Shown piece by piece: positions 51,868 to 59,509 of a stretch of DNA of 64,000 nt. The notes under the pieces are model-generated. The model made no database searches, was not told the origin of the DNA, and saw nothing but the letters and a program-made list of their open reading frames with translations. The position numbers and the translations under genes were made by a program. How positions within the stretch are numbered: the first letter of the stretch is position 1; each line of letters begins with the position of its first letter. The stretch is from assembly GCF_038725785.1 (NCBI RefSeq), contig NZ_CP109797.1, positions 38,403 through 102,402 of the forward strand, in the 5' to 3' direction. Source of the DNA: Termitidicoccus mucosus (GTDB lineage Bacteria; Verrucomicrobiota; Verrucomicrobiia; Opitutales; Opitutaceae).

Positions 51868-52985
51868 GTGTTTTCGGCAGAGTCAAACGCCTCATATTCA
51901 AGCCTTATTTTGGGGTTTTGGTCCTGGTTGTGCTGTTTGGCATAATAGGATACCGCCTCTACAATGGCAGCACCGAGCGCCGTCGGTCCACTAGCGCGCC
52001 CGCCGAGAAGGCTGCGGAGGCGAAACACAGGCAGGAAGAGGCTCCGAATCAGCCGGTGGTTGCGAAATTCGGCGCGTCCGTCTCAAAATTCATCGCGCCA
52101 CCCGAGGAGCCAAGAAAATCCAACCAAGACGAAGGCCCGCCACCCATACCCGAGAACGTCAAGAAGCAGCTCGTCACGGAGCCAACCCCGATTGCGCTTT
52201 ATCCTTACAGGCCCGCGCCAAAAAAAGAGAGAACGCTGCAACCGGCGACCTACTACTTGCCTCCCTATCGGTTGATACGCTGCATGCTCATTTCCTCGCC
52301 GGAGACCGGCAACCCCGAGACGCCAATCATTGCCATCACACTGGAAGACACCGTCAACATCGACAAGGACGGAGCGACTCGCGTTGTCATTCCCGCAGGC
52401 GTCGAATTGCACGGGATGGGCAACCCGAATCCCGCGCGCGATTCCATCACGGCGTCAGGCCGCTGGACTTTTGTCTGGCGAACCAACAGCGAACAGAACT
52501 CCATGACGCTGTCGGTCGCCGGCACCGCCTTGACGAGGGATTACGACGAAACGCGGGGAATATGGGGACCGGATGAGAAGAAGGCGGGCATCAAAGGGCA
52601 TCGCTTCCAAAGCATCAGCGAAAGCGCGGTCAAGTTGGTCCTCCTCGATGCCATTGCGGCCATGACGCGCAAGTTGAAGGATTATAATCCCGTGATAAAT
52701 CCGCTGACAAACCAGACGGTGAATCAGGAGGTGCCCGGCGTCAAAAATGCCGCCTTGGAGGGCGTGGCCGGGGGTGTCGATAGGATAAGCAAGCTGCTTG
52801 ACGACATGCGCAAACAGATCGACGAGAAGGGATACTATGTGGCCGTCCTTCCGGGCAAAGAATTTTATTTATACACACTGGAACCCATTGACCTTCGCCG
52901 CTCAACCTTGCCGCCAGAGGAATACAAGTCTGGCAAAGAAGAGCCGGCTCAAAAGTCCGAACCTCAAAACCAGTCCGCCGCCTAA
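51864..52985 (+). CDS. trbI: TrbI/VirB10-type core protein
   Basis: 373 residues, intact. Short cytoplasmic segment, one helix (YFGVLVLVVLFGIIGYRLY, residues 17-35), a proline- and charge-rich linker (40-135) and a C-terminal VirB10 domain with RLIRCMLISSPETGNPETPI, ITLEDTVNIDKDGATRVVIP, AGVELHGMGNPNPARDS and TALTRDYDETRGIWG. It spans both membranes and senses ATP use by the transfer ATPases (family knowledge). Sixteen bases later the pilus genes begin on the same strand, so core channel and pilus are likely one transcript. Confidence 0.85.
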   Translation: MSVFGRVKRLIFKPYFGVLVLVVLFGIIGYRLYNGSTERRRSTSAPAEKAAEAKHRQEEAPNQPVVAKFGASVSKFIAPPEEPRKSNQDEGPPPIPENVKKQLVTEPTPIALYPYRPAPKKERTLQPATYYLPPYRLIRCMLISSPETGNPETPIIAITLEDTVNIDKDGATRVVIPAGVELHGMGNPNPARDSITASGRWTFVWRTNSEQNSMTLSVAGTALTRDYDETRGIWGPDEKKAGIKGHRFQSISESAVKLVLLDAIAAMTRKLKDYNPVINPLTNQTVNQEVPGVKNAALEGVAGGVDRISKLLDDMRKQIDEKGYYVAVLPGKEFYLYTLEPIDLRRSTLPPEEYKSGKEEPAQKSEPQNQSAA

Positions 52986-53000
52986 TCGCCGAGTTTTACC

Positions 53001-54071
53001 ATGAAGACACCCAATCCATCCCCACACGCCCCTTCCCCCTCTCCCCAGGGAGAGAGGAACCCTCCCGCTGTGCGCGGCGACGGCCTTCGGGCCGCCTTTC
53101 AGGGCGCGTTCCGCGTTCCCCGTGCTCGCGCCGCCCTCGCCGGAGCATGCGCGCTTTCAGTCCTCTTTGCCGCTGGATGCGCCAGCGCGAAGAAGCCGGT
53201 TGAAGTAAAACCCGAGGCGACGCCCACGCGCATTGTATTCATGGAGCCGCCGAGCGAACAACCGCCTGTGCTGCCCGCCGAATACGAGGAGTATTACGTG
53301 GGCATGTTGCAGAGTCCAACGAACCCGGAGATGGCGTATCTGCCGGGCAAGGCCTACGTGCAGACCAAGCCGGCGCGCTTCAACCGGGCGGCGACGAATG
53401 TCGCGCCCACGGACGGCACCCCACGGCCGCAAACTCTGTTCAGCCGCGGGCCGGTGCAGACATCCCGATCTGCCGATTACCACCCGGAGCCGACTGACAC
53501 CGAAGTTTCCATCTATTTTGCCAACGCGCAGCGCACTCTGGCCGGCCTTGTCGAAACGAACGACCGTCTGCAAAAACGGGTTGCCGAACTCGAGAAAGCT
53601 CAGGAGGACATCGAGGATGCCCGTGCGAATCAAGCGGCGACTGCCCTCGCCTCTACGCCGGCAGGCACCGCTGCCTTTGGCGCTAGGCTCCAAAATCCCG
53701 CCGCGGCAGCGGCGTCCGAGGACTTCGACATGCCATCGGATGCAGGCCTGACCATCATCCGTCCAAATTCGGAGTATGTGATCGAGCTTGACCCGAATTT
53801 TTTCAATTTGCCGCGCAGCTCGTCCAACAACCCTTTTGAGCAGATTTATCAGCCTCCTGTGACACTGCATGAAGCGACGCTGGTGGTTTCGGGTATCGTT
53901 ACCGGTGGACGGCCGGGTGCGATTTTGAACAACCAACCCTATCTGATCGGTGAGCATTTCAAAGGGCTGACCCTGCACCGGGTAGATGCTGATACCGCCT
54001 ATTTGCGGAAGGACAGGTTTCTGCTCGCCTGTCCGGTTTCAAAACGCGAACTGCGCTTGCGCATACCCTAA
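53001..54071 (+). CDS. PilP/GspC-like lipoprotein with repeat-derived leader
   Basis: 356 residues, intact. The lipobox LFAAGC puts the modified Cys at residue 60; the 45 residues before the hydrophobic segment come from GC-rich repeat A read as protein. A Pro-rich region (70-160), a coiled coil (LVETNDRLQKRVAELEKAQE, about 175-205) and an in-frame repeat peptide AFGARLQNPAAAAAS (221-235) follow. The last 75 residues, LVVSGIVTGGRPGAILNNQP onward, are like the GspC/PilP HR domain that binds the secretin. It would link the inner alignment proteins to the secretin at 62174. An internal start within the leader is possible. Confidence 0.65.
   Translation: MKTPNPSPHAPSPSPQGERNPPAVRGDGLRAAFQGAFRVPRARAALAGACALSVLFAAGCASAKKPVEVKPEATPTRIVFMEPPSEQPPVLPAEYEEYYVGMLQSPTNPEMAYLPGKAYVQTKPARFNRAATNVAPTDGTPRPQTLFSRGPVQTSRSADYHPEPTDTEVSIYFANAQRTLAGLVETNDRLQKRVAELEKAQEDIEDARANQAATALASTPAGTAAFGARLQNPAAAAASEDFDMPSDAGLTIIRPNSEYVIELDPNFFNLPRSSSNNPFEQIYQPPVTLHEATLVVSGIVTGGRPGAILNNQPYLIGEHFKGLTLHRVDADTAYLRKDRFLLACPVSKRELRLRIP
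53010..53160 (+). repeat. GC-rich repeat A module inside a coding sequence (leader)
   Basis: Shares CAATCCATCCCCAC, GCCCCTTCCCC, GGGAGAG(A)GGAACCCTCC, CTGTGCGCG and CGTGCTCGCGCCGCC with repeat A copies. Read in frame it makes residues 4-53 of the PilP-like lipoprotein. The first-copy equivalent is 1894-2042. Confidence 0.8.
53664..53712 (+). repeat. Short repeat A module inside the lipoprotein gene
   Basis: GCTGCCTTTGGCGCTAGGCT then CCAAAATCCCGCCGCGGCAG. It differs by about two bases from 62302-62350 in the secretin gene and reads in the same frame, giving AFGARLQNPAAAAAS in both proteins. The opening CTGCCTTTGGCGC also occurs in intergenic repeat A. Confidence 0.9.
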
Positions 54072-54074
54072 GCC

Positions 54075-55307
54075 ATGCCGCTCTACCTAGCCACTTGCGT
54101 TGACGAGAACGCGAAGACCATCACCGAGACGTTGGAGGCTGCCAACGTCACCGCCTTGCGCCAGATCGTCGAGGCCAAGCGTCTGTTTCTCGTAAGCCAG
54201 CGTGAGGCCAATCGCAAAGCAGGCGGTGGCAGCACCCGGCTTTCCATGAAGATACAGCGCGACTTGTTCGACGTGATTGCCTTGCAGCTCCGCAATAATG
54301 TCATGACCGACGTCATCATAAGGAAGCTCAAGGAGAATTTCCCGAACGCGGCTGCGCGCAAGGTATTGCGCGGCATTGACCATGAGCTGGACATTTCAAG
54401 AAGCACTCTCACGGACGCGATGGCGAGATACCCGCGCAGTTTCAACGAAGGGGTCATCGAGTCGATTCGCGTAAGCGAGGGCAGCGGTGTCAAGGCCCTC
54501 GCCGAGCGATTCGCGGACTTGCGCGACCAGATTGATTTCAGACTGGAAATTCGCGGAACGGTCAAAAAGGCGCTGTCCTATCCGGCGATGATCGGGACGA
54601 TGGCGTGCGGATTGCTGGCGTTCGTCATGCTCGTGGTTATCCCAAAATTGCAGGCATTGCTCACCATGCTTCACGTCCCGCTGCCGGCGCTCACGCGCGC
54701 CGTGCTTGGCGCGTCCATGTTCACGGTTAATCACTGGCCCCTCTTGCTTGGCGTGGCGGTCGGGCTTGTCGTGCTTTGGCGAGTTCTTCGCAAAGCAGAG
54801 CCGGCGGCCGTCGCGATGGATCTGGTTTTCATCCGCATTCCGGTCATCGGTTATATTATCAAGTCCCTTGTCACTGCCGAGGTGTCCAAAATATACCGGG
54901 CGCTTTATCGCGCCGGCATGCCGGCGAACGAAACGCTTCGCGCATGCGCGGCCGTAATGAGCAACAAGGCGGCGAAGGCGGCGATCAACCGGTCACGAGA
55001 AAAGCTCGAAAGCGGGATATTAAATACCGGCGATGCAGAAAACTACGCCATCACGTCCGCCTTGAGCGAGACAGGGTATTTCCCGGATATGGCCCTGACC
55101 ATCATTCAAAGCGGTGAAGCGAGCGGCGGGTTGGTGGAGGCATTGGACAGTGTGGCCCAAAAATATGCTGACGAAGCCAAGACACGCATTCGCACGCTGC
55201 TGGCCGTTTTTGAAAAATTCACGATGGTCCTCATTGTCGCGGGGGTTGGCGTTATCATCGTCGCCTGCATGCAGCCCATCTTTACCATCACCCAGAATAT
55301 CCGATGA
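54075..55307 (+). CDS. pilC: PilC/GspF-type inner-membrane platform protein
   Basis: 410 residues, intact. Two GspF domains: the first around KIQRDLFDVIALQLRNNVMT to VKKALSYPAMIGTM, the second around DLVFIRIPVIGYIIKSLVTA, then YRALYRAGMPANETLRACAA and SGEASGGLVEALDSVAQKYA. Membrane helices GLLAFVMLVVIPKLQALL, PLLLGVAVGLVVLWRVL and MVLIVAGVGVIIVACM. It anchors the assembly ATPases and pilin insertion. Three bases after the lipoprotein; the stop overlaps the prepilin start. Confidence 0.9.
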   Translation: MPLYLATCVDENAKTITETLEAANVTALRQIVEAKRLFLVSQREANRKAGGGSTRLSMKIQRDLFDVIALQLRNNVMTDVIIRKLKENFPNAAARKVLRGIDHELDISRSTLTDAMARYPRSFNEGVIESIRVSEGSGVKALAERFADLRDQIDFRLEIRGTVKKALSYPAMIGTMACGLLAFVMLVVIPKLQALLTMLHVPLPALTRAVLGASMFTVNHWPLLLGVAVGLVVLWRVLRKAEPAAVAMDLVFIRIPVIGYIIKSLVTAEVSKIYRALYRAGMPANETLRACAAVMSNKAAKAAINRSREKLESGILNTGDAENYAITSALSETGYFPDMALTIIQSGEASGGLVEALDSVAQKYADEAKTRIRTLLAVFEKFTMVLIVAGVGVIIVACMQPIFTITQNIR

Positions 55308-56215
55308 AATCCATGCATCATCGCCAGAAAACTCGCGCTTTCACGCTTATCGAGATCCTTATCGTTTGCGCCATTATCTCGGGGTTGTTTGCCCTGTCCG
55401 TGCCGACCATTATGGGATGGCTGGAAAAGAGCCAGCTCGATGCCGAGACGAATGCCCTCAACGCCATCCGAGACGATGTCGTTCGGTCGTTTGATTCGAC
55501 CGATTTTGCCAACGTCAACATTGCCGCGCTCGCCGGCGACGTGCCCGATGGCGTGCCGCCAACCGTCTTTACCGGCAATCCTGACGGCAGCTATCCGACG
55601 ACCAGCGTGGCGGATTGGTATGCCAAAATCGCTACGCTCCGCGGGACCGGTTTTGGCACCGCCGCGCCTAGCTCCCAGCCAGCCGTGAAAGACATACTAT
55701 ACAATCACTATGGCCGGGCTCGTGGTTTAGTTGCCGCCGCTCCACAGGCGCGTGCGCAACGTTTCTTGCTCTTTTCTATCATGGCGCCGAACGAGCAACT
55801 TGTCATGCCGGCAAATGACGGTTCGCCAGAATGGTTCGAGGCCATCTGGAATACCGAATGGGACACGAAGGGCGGTTCGATACCGGCCTACTGGGCTGCG
55901 CGCCTCACCGCCGATCAGCAGGCCGCTTGGAACGGTTCCGCAGGCACTGGCTCGCGGCTTTATCTCATGCGTGTCATTCGCATCACGCTGCCGCGTTATG
56001 TGCTGCGCATCTCCAACAACCACCCGACCGGCAACGGCTACATTTACTTCAACAACGGGATGGGCGTGGAGGCGCCGGCAGAGTCGGGGGTGACCGAGTC
56101 TCCCGCCATCCTTGGAGGCCGGCAGATCGTGGTAAAGAAGGGTGCGGACGAGGCTTCCGCCCTTGAGACCAACCGGTTTTTGCTTCGCGACGACAGTGAT
56201 GTCTTTATCCAATAG
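55304..56215 (+). CDS. Type IV prepilin-like protein 1
   Basis: 303 residues, intact. Basic leader MKSMHHRQKTRA, cleavage before FTLIEILIVCAIISGLFAL, and the Glu at +5 needed for assembly. Ala replaces Gly at -1, as in prepilin 2. The globular part is large for a pilin and has YFNNGMGVEAPAESG and ILGGRQIVVKKGADEAS near the end. It could be the major pilin, a minor pilin or a pseudopilin. It overlaps pilC by four bases. Confidence 0.85.
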   Translation: MKSMHHRQKTRAFTLIEILIVCAIISGLFALSVPTIMGWLEKSQLDAETNALNAIRDDVVRSFDSTDFANVNIAALAGDVPDGVPPTVFTGNPDGSYPTTSVADWYAKIATLRGTGFGTAAPSSQPAVKDILYNHYGRARGLVAAAPQARAQRFLLFSIMAPNEQLVMPANDGSPEWFEAIWNTEWDTKGGSIPAYWAARLTADQQAAWNGSAGTGSRLYLMRVIRITLPRYVLRISNNHPTGNGYIYFNNGMGVEAPAESGVTESPAILGGRQIVVKKGADEASALETNRFLLRDDSDVFIQ

Positions 56216-56322
56216 CCCGCCGCAAATTTTTGCAGCCACGAGCCTTAACAATCTTTCGGATTGCAAATCTCTTAAAATAATTTCAGCTATCCAATATGGA
56301 AAATAACGAGGACCCCCGAATT

Positions 56323-56631
56323 ATGACTGCCAACCTGACCAAACGAGAAATAGTTCTGGAGATCTACGAGAAAACCGGATTTCCGCAAAAAGAGGTTGTC
56401 GTGACCGTTCAGATGGCACTCGACATCATCATGAGGGCTCTCGCGGAGGGCCGCAATGCCGAGCTTCGCAATTTCGGTGTTTTGGAAGTGCAAAAACGCA
56501 AGTCCCGCATTGGCCGCAACCCAAACAAGCCCGCCGAGACAGTTGTCATTCCCGAGCGCGCCGTGGTCAAGTTCAAGTCGGGCAAGATACTCAAGCAGCT
56601 TATCAAGAAAATCGACATCGCGAGGCTCTAG
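56323..56631 (+). CDS. HU/IHF-family DNA-binding protein
   Basis: 102 residues from MTANLTKREIVLEIYEKTGF; an upstream in-frame ATG at 56296 is possible. VTVQMALDIIMRALAEGRNA, ELRNFGVLEVQKRKSRIGRN and PNKPAETVVIPERAVVKFKS form the HU fold with the Arg-Asn-Pro arm that bends DNA. HU/IHF-like proteins help plasmid replication, oriT complexes and promoters. Its place inside the pilus cluster is unusual. Confidence 0.9.
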   Translation: MTANLTKREIVLEIYEKTGFPQKEVVVTVQMALDIIMRALAEGRNAELRNFGVLEVQKRKSRIGRNPNKPAETVVIPERAVVKFKSGKILKQLIKKIDIARL

Positions 56632-56711
56632 GCGCTTTCCCGGGACGTTTCCGGCGCGCCTGATGTTTTTGTTGATGGCGGCTGATTTTTCGGAAAATAT
56701 CTCCTTGTAAA

Positions 56712-56730
56712 TTTGGGCTATTAGGCCAAT
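56712..56730 (+). promoter_or_regulatory. Conserved palindrome upstream of the metalloprotease
   Basis: TTTGGGCTATTAGGCCAAT, ten bases before the first possible start. Identical to the copy before trbC (44645-44663). Confidence 0.65.
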
Positions 56731-56739
56731 ATCCCAGGC

Positions 56740-58932
56740 ATGAAACCACTTTCCCATCCTCTTCACACTATGAAAAAGAATCTGCCCATTGCCATTGGCG
56801 TCCTCACGGTCGCCATCGCATTTATCGCGATGCGCAACACCGAGAATAAAACCGGCCAGAAAACCGAGGCTCCAGAGGTTGCGCCGGTAATCGTGCTTGC
56901 GGATCTCGCGCAACCATTGCCTGCCGCCGAAAAGCCGGAGCCGGCAATCGTGCCTGACTACACGGCGCGTTCTTTTGCGTCGGTCTTCCCCGGCATCGAC
57001 ACGCCGCGAAGCTGGCGCGCCTTCAAACCGGAGAGGTTGACCGTCGCGCCCATCGACGGCGCGCCGATCAGCTTCACCAGGACCGGCTATGCCGAGGCAA
57101 ACGGCCGGACCTCGTGGTCGGGAAGGAACGAGGACGCGCCGCTCGCCTCGTTCGTTTTTTCCGCCAATGAAAAGGCCTGGGCGGGCGTGATGCTTTTGCC
57201 GGACGGCAGCGAATACGCCATGCACAGTCTTGCGGACGGCTCCGTTGCCGTGCGCCGGACCGCCACAAGTCCCCTACCCTGCCCCGTGGACGAATCGCAC
57301 GCGGCCGACGTGAGCACCGTGGCGGCCAAAGCCGCTCATTCGGTTATGCACGACACTGGAGCGGCGGTTGCCGCCGCTGACGCCGGTCTTGAAAGGACCT
57401 ATGCCTTCGATGCCGCGGAGCTGCCCACCGAGCCGGAACTCGATTTGCCGGATGCCAATGGCATTTATTACTCGGCGCTGCTGATCGCCGTGGACAAGCA
57501 TTTCGTAAACGCTCTCGGTCTGCCCGTGTCGGCTACCCAGGAACAAAAGCAAGCGCAAGTTGACGTGACGTGCGCCGCCTACACCATGGCAATGAATATC
57601 ATCCTGCAAAACAGTCAGGTTGACAATTTGCGTTGGGCACTCGTCGGCACGGTCATCGCCCCAGATGATTTCAGCAACCAAAGCATAAGCAGTTCACTCG
57701 ATGAAATGGCCTATTTTGGGGCGAAATACCAAGATGGTTCTCCCGTCAATCCCTCTGAAAAAATGGGAGGGCCGGCTCGCCGGGAGGCCTCGAAGCTTGG
57801 TGCCGACCAAATACTCTTTATTGCCGGTGCGTATATTACCGGTGACCATGCCGGCATTGCTGTTCAGAGCGCCGACGATGATAACCGTTTTTCTCCTTAT
57901 GCAACCGCTTACGATGTCTTCGGTGTCAAAACGTTTGCCCACGAGCTTGGACATACTTTCGGGCTCAGACATGACCGGGTAACTGACAATGTTCCAGATA
58001 ATAATGGTAAGTATTACTATGGTTACGAATGGTATTTACCCGATTTGAATAACAATTCGGCGTTGGCCTCGAATGGCGATGTCATGTCTTATGCCGCCAA
58101 TCCAGTCGCATATTTTTCGAACCCTCAGATTGAACTCAACAACGCTGATGTCGCGATGGGCCATTATCAATTCCCGGCAGGCACCTCGCGTATTGGCGTT
58201 CCTGCCAGCGAGGCGAAGGCCGCCGACGCTTCCCGCTGGCTGCGGGAAAAAGCCCGGCAGATGGCGAGCTTCCGCAAATCGCTGGTTTTTCTCTATAATC
58301 CGCCCGGCAGCACGGCCGTTGCTCCCGGCTCGATGCTGACGCTCTCCGCCCTTGCCACTGTCGGGCGCACCGATCTCGGCAATGATGACAAAATTTCGTA
58401 TCAGTGGTTTTTTAATAATTTCCCCATCACCAGTATCGCCAGCGGCACCACGCGAGCGTTGACCATTCCGAGCGTGTCCGCCGCGAATGCCGGCACCTAC
58501 CACGTGCGCGCCACCTCGATGGGCGAGGTCACGGTTTTGAGCACGTCGGCAGTCGTTTCCGTGACCTCTGGCCTGCCGGTCATCGCTTCTCATCCCCAAT
58601 CGGTTTCCGTTGCCAAGGGCGGCATCCTGACGCTCTCCGCCAGCGTCAGCGGGTCCAACCTTGCATTTCAATGGAAGCGCAACGGTGTGGCTATTACCGG
58701 GGCCAATAGCCCGACCTACACCAAAACCGGCGTCACGGACGCCGACGAGGGCACTTACACGCTTACCGTAAGCAATGACAGTGGCTCGGTCACGAGCCAG
58801 CCGGCCACCGTGACGGTGACGGGCGGCTCGGACGGCGGCAACGACAATGGCGGTGGAGGCGGTGCGCCTGGCACTCTCTATCTCGTTCTTTTGGCTTCCC
58901 TCATCGTAATTAAATTTATCCGTGGGAAATAA
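56740..58932 (+). CDS. Secreted reprolysin-type (M12) metalloprotease with Ig domains and C-terminal sorting tail
   Basis: 730 residues, intact; Met-11 may be the true start. Signal/membrane helix LPIAIGVLTVAIAFIAM, a propeptide-like region to about 230, then the catalytic domain with HELGHTFGLRHD (401-412), three zinc histidines and the Glu, and the Met-turn DVMSYA (447-452). Two Ig-like domains follow (about 523-608 and 611-698; ILTLSASVSGSNLAFQWKRN). The tail GGGGAPGTLYLVLLASLIVI then KFIRGK is Gly-rich, hydrophobic and basic-ended, like GlyGly-CTERM/exosortase-type surface signals. It probably acts at the cell surface in mating; the substrate is unknown. Confidence 0.85.
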   Translation: MKPLSHPLHTMKKNLPIAIGVLTVAIAFIAMRNTENKTGQKTEAPEVAPVIVLADLAQPLPAAEKPEPAIVPDYTARSFASVFPGIDTPRSWRAFKPERLTVAPIDGAPISFTRTGYAEANGRTSWSGRNEDAPLASFVFSANEKAWAGVMLLPDGSEYAMHSLADGSVAVRRTATSPLPCPVDESHAADVSTVAAKAAHSVMHDTGAAVAAADAGLERTYAFDAAELPTEPELDLPDANGIYYSALLIAVDKHFVNALGLPVSATQEQKQAQVDVTCAAYTMAMNIILQNSQVDNLRWALVGTVIAPDDFSNQSISSSLDEMAYFGAKYQDGSPVNPSEKMGGPARREASKLGADQILFIAGAYITGDHAGIAVQSADDDNRFSPYATAYDVFGVKTFAHELGHTFGLRHDRVTDNVPDNNGKYYYGYEWYLPDLNNNSALASNGDVMSYAANPVAYFSNPQIELNNADVAMGHYQFPAGTSRIGVPASEAKAADASRWLREKARQMASFRKSLVFLYNPPGSTAVAPGSMLTLSALATVGRTDLGNDDKISYQWFFNNFPITSIASGTTRALTIPSVSAANAGTYHVRATSMGEVTVLSTSAVVSVTSGLPVIASHPQSVSVAKGGILTLSASVSGSNLAFQWKRNGVAITGANSPTYTKTGVTDADEGTYTLTVSNDSGSVTSQPATVTVTGGSDGGNDNGGGGGAPGTLYLVLLASLIVIKFIRGK

Positions 58933-58936
58933 CATC

Positions 58937-59443
58937 ATGCACATTACCAAAATCGGATTTTTTATCATCTTGTCTGCGGCCCTCGCCGGATTGGTTTGTT
59001 CCGGTTGTGCTAGACGCAAACCCGCAGATTTGACCGAGGCTGAAAAACTCCGCTTCCTTCGTGACGGCATGGGCTTTGATGCTTCGCTTGCCTATGCTGA
59101 CGCCTTCGATGCCGTGGTGGAATGTCTGAGAGATCGAAACGGTGATACAGTGACCATAAACAAGGACGCAGGCTTGATTACCTCCATCACGGAAAAGGGC
59201 GGCGAGCGTCAGACTAGCACGTGTGTGATGGTCTCCCTCATCAAGCAGAGCGAGAAAGCCACCACAGTGCGGGTTGCTGTTGCTACGCAAACATTGGGAC
59301 GGTCTTGGTTTTCATCTTGGTCGAAGCCAAAAGTCACCACGGGCGAGACCAACGAGATGGTTAAGACGTTAAACGCACGCATCTTCGATCACACTATTTC
59401 CCAACAGCTTAACCAACTCCGCGTAGCACCGATTACGTGGTAA
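58937..59443 (+). CDS. Small lipoprotein, unknown
   Basis: 168 residues from the ATG at 58937; a GTG at 58922 is less likely because it would extend the signal peptide. IGFFIILSAALAGLVCSGC is a signal peptide ending in a lipobox. The mature part has KLRFLRDGMGFDASLAYADA, VTINKDAGLITSITEKGGER and a C-terminal TISQQLNQLRVAPITW. Four bases after the protease stop. No family is recognised; it may belong to the surface complex. Confidence 0.6.
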   Translation: MHITKIGFFIILSAALAGLVCSGCARRKPADLTEAEKLRFLRDGMGFDASLAYADAFDAVVECLRDRNGDTVTINKDAGLITSITEKGGERQTSTCVMVSLIKQSEKATTVRVAVATQTLGRSWFSSWSKPKVTTGETNEMVKTLNARIFDHTISQQLNQLRVAPITW

Positions 59444-59479
59444 CCACCATCAACCACACGAAAGGGGATTTCTTTTAAG

Positions 59480-59498
59480 TTTGGGCTATTAACCTAAT
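59480..59498 (+). promoter_or_regulatory. Conserved palindrome upstream of the Trp-rich protein
   Basis: TTTGGGCTATTAACCTAAT, 11 bases before the start codon. The left arm is identical to the other copies; the right arm has changed. Confidence 0.6.
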
Positions 59499-59509
59499 AC
59501 GCAAATATC

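Noticed and set aside
58036..59070. 344-residue minus-strand open frame
   Set aside because: Antisense of the metalloprotease and lipoprotein genes; no ribosome site and no protein-like pattern.
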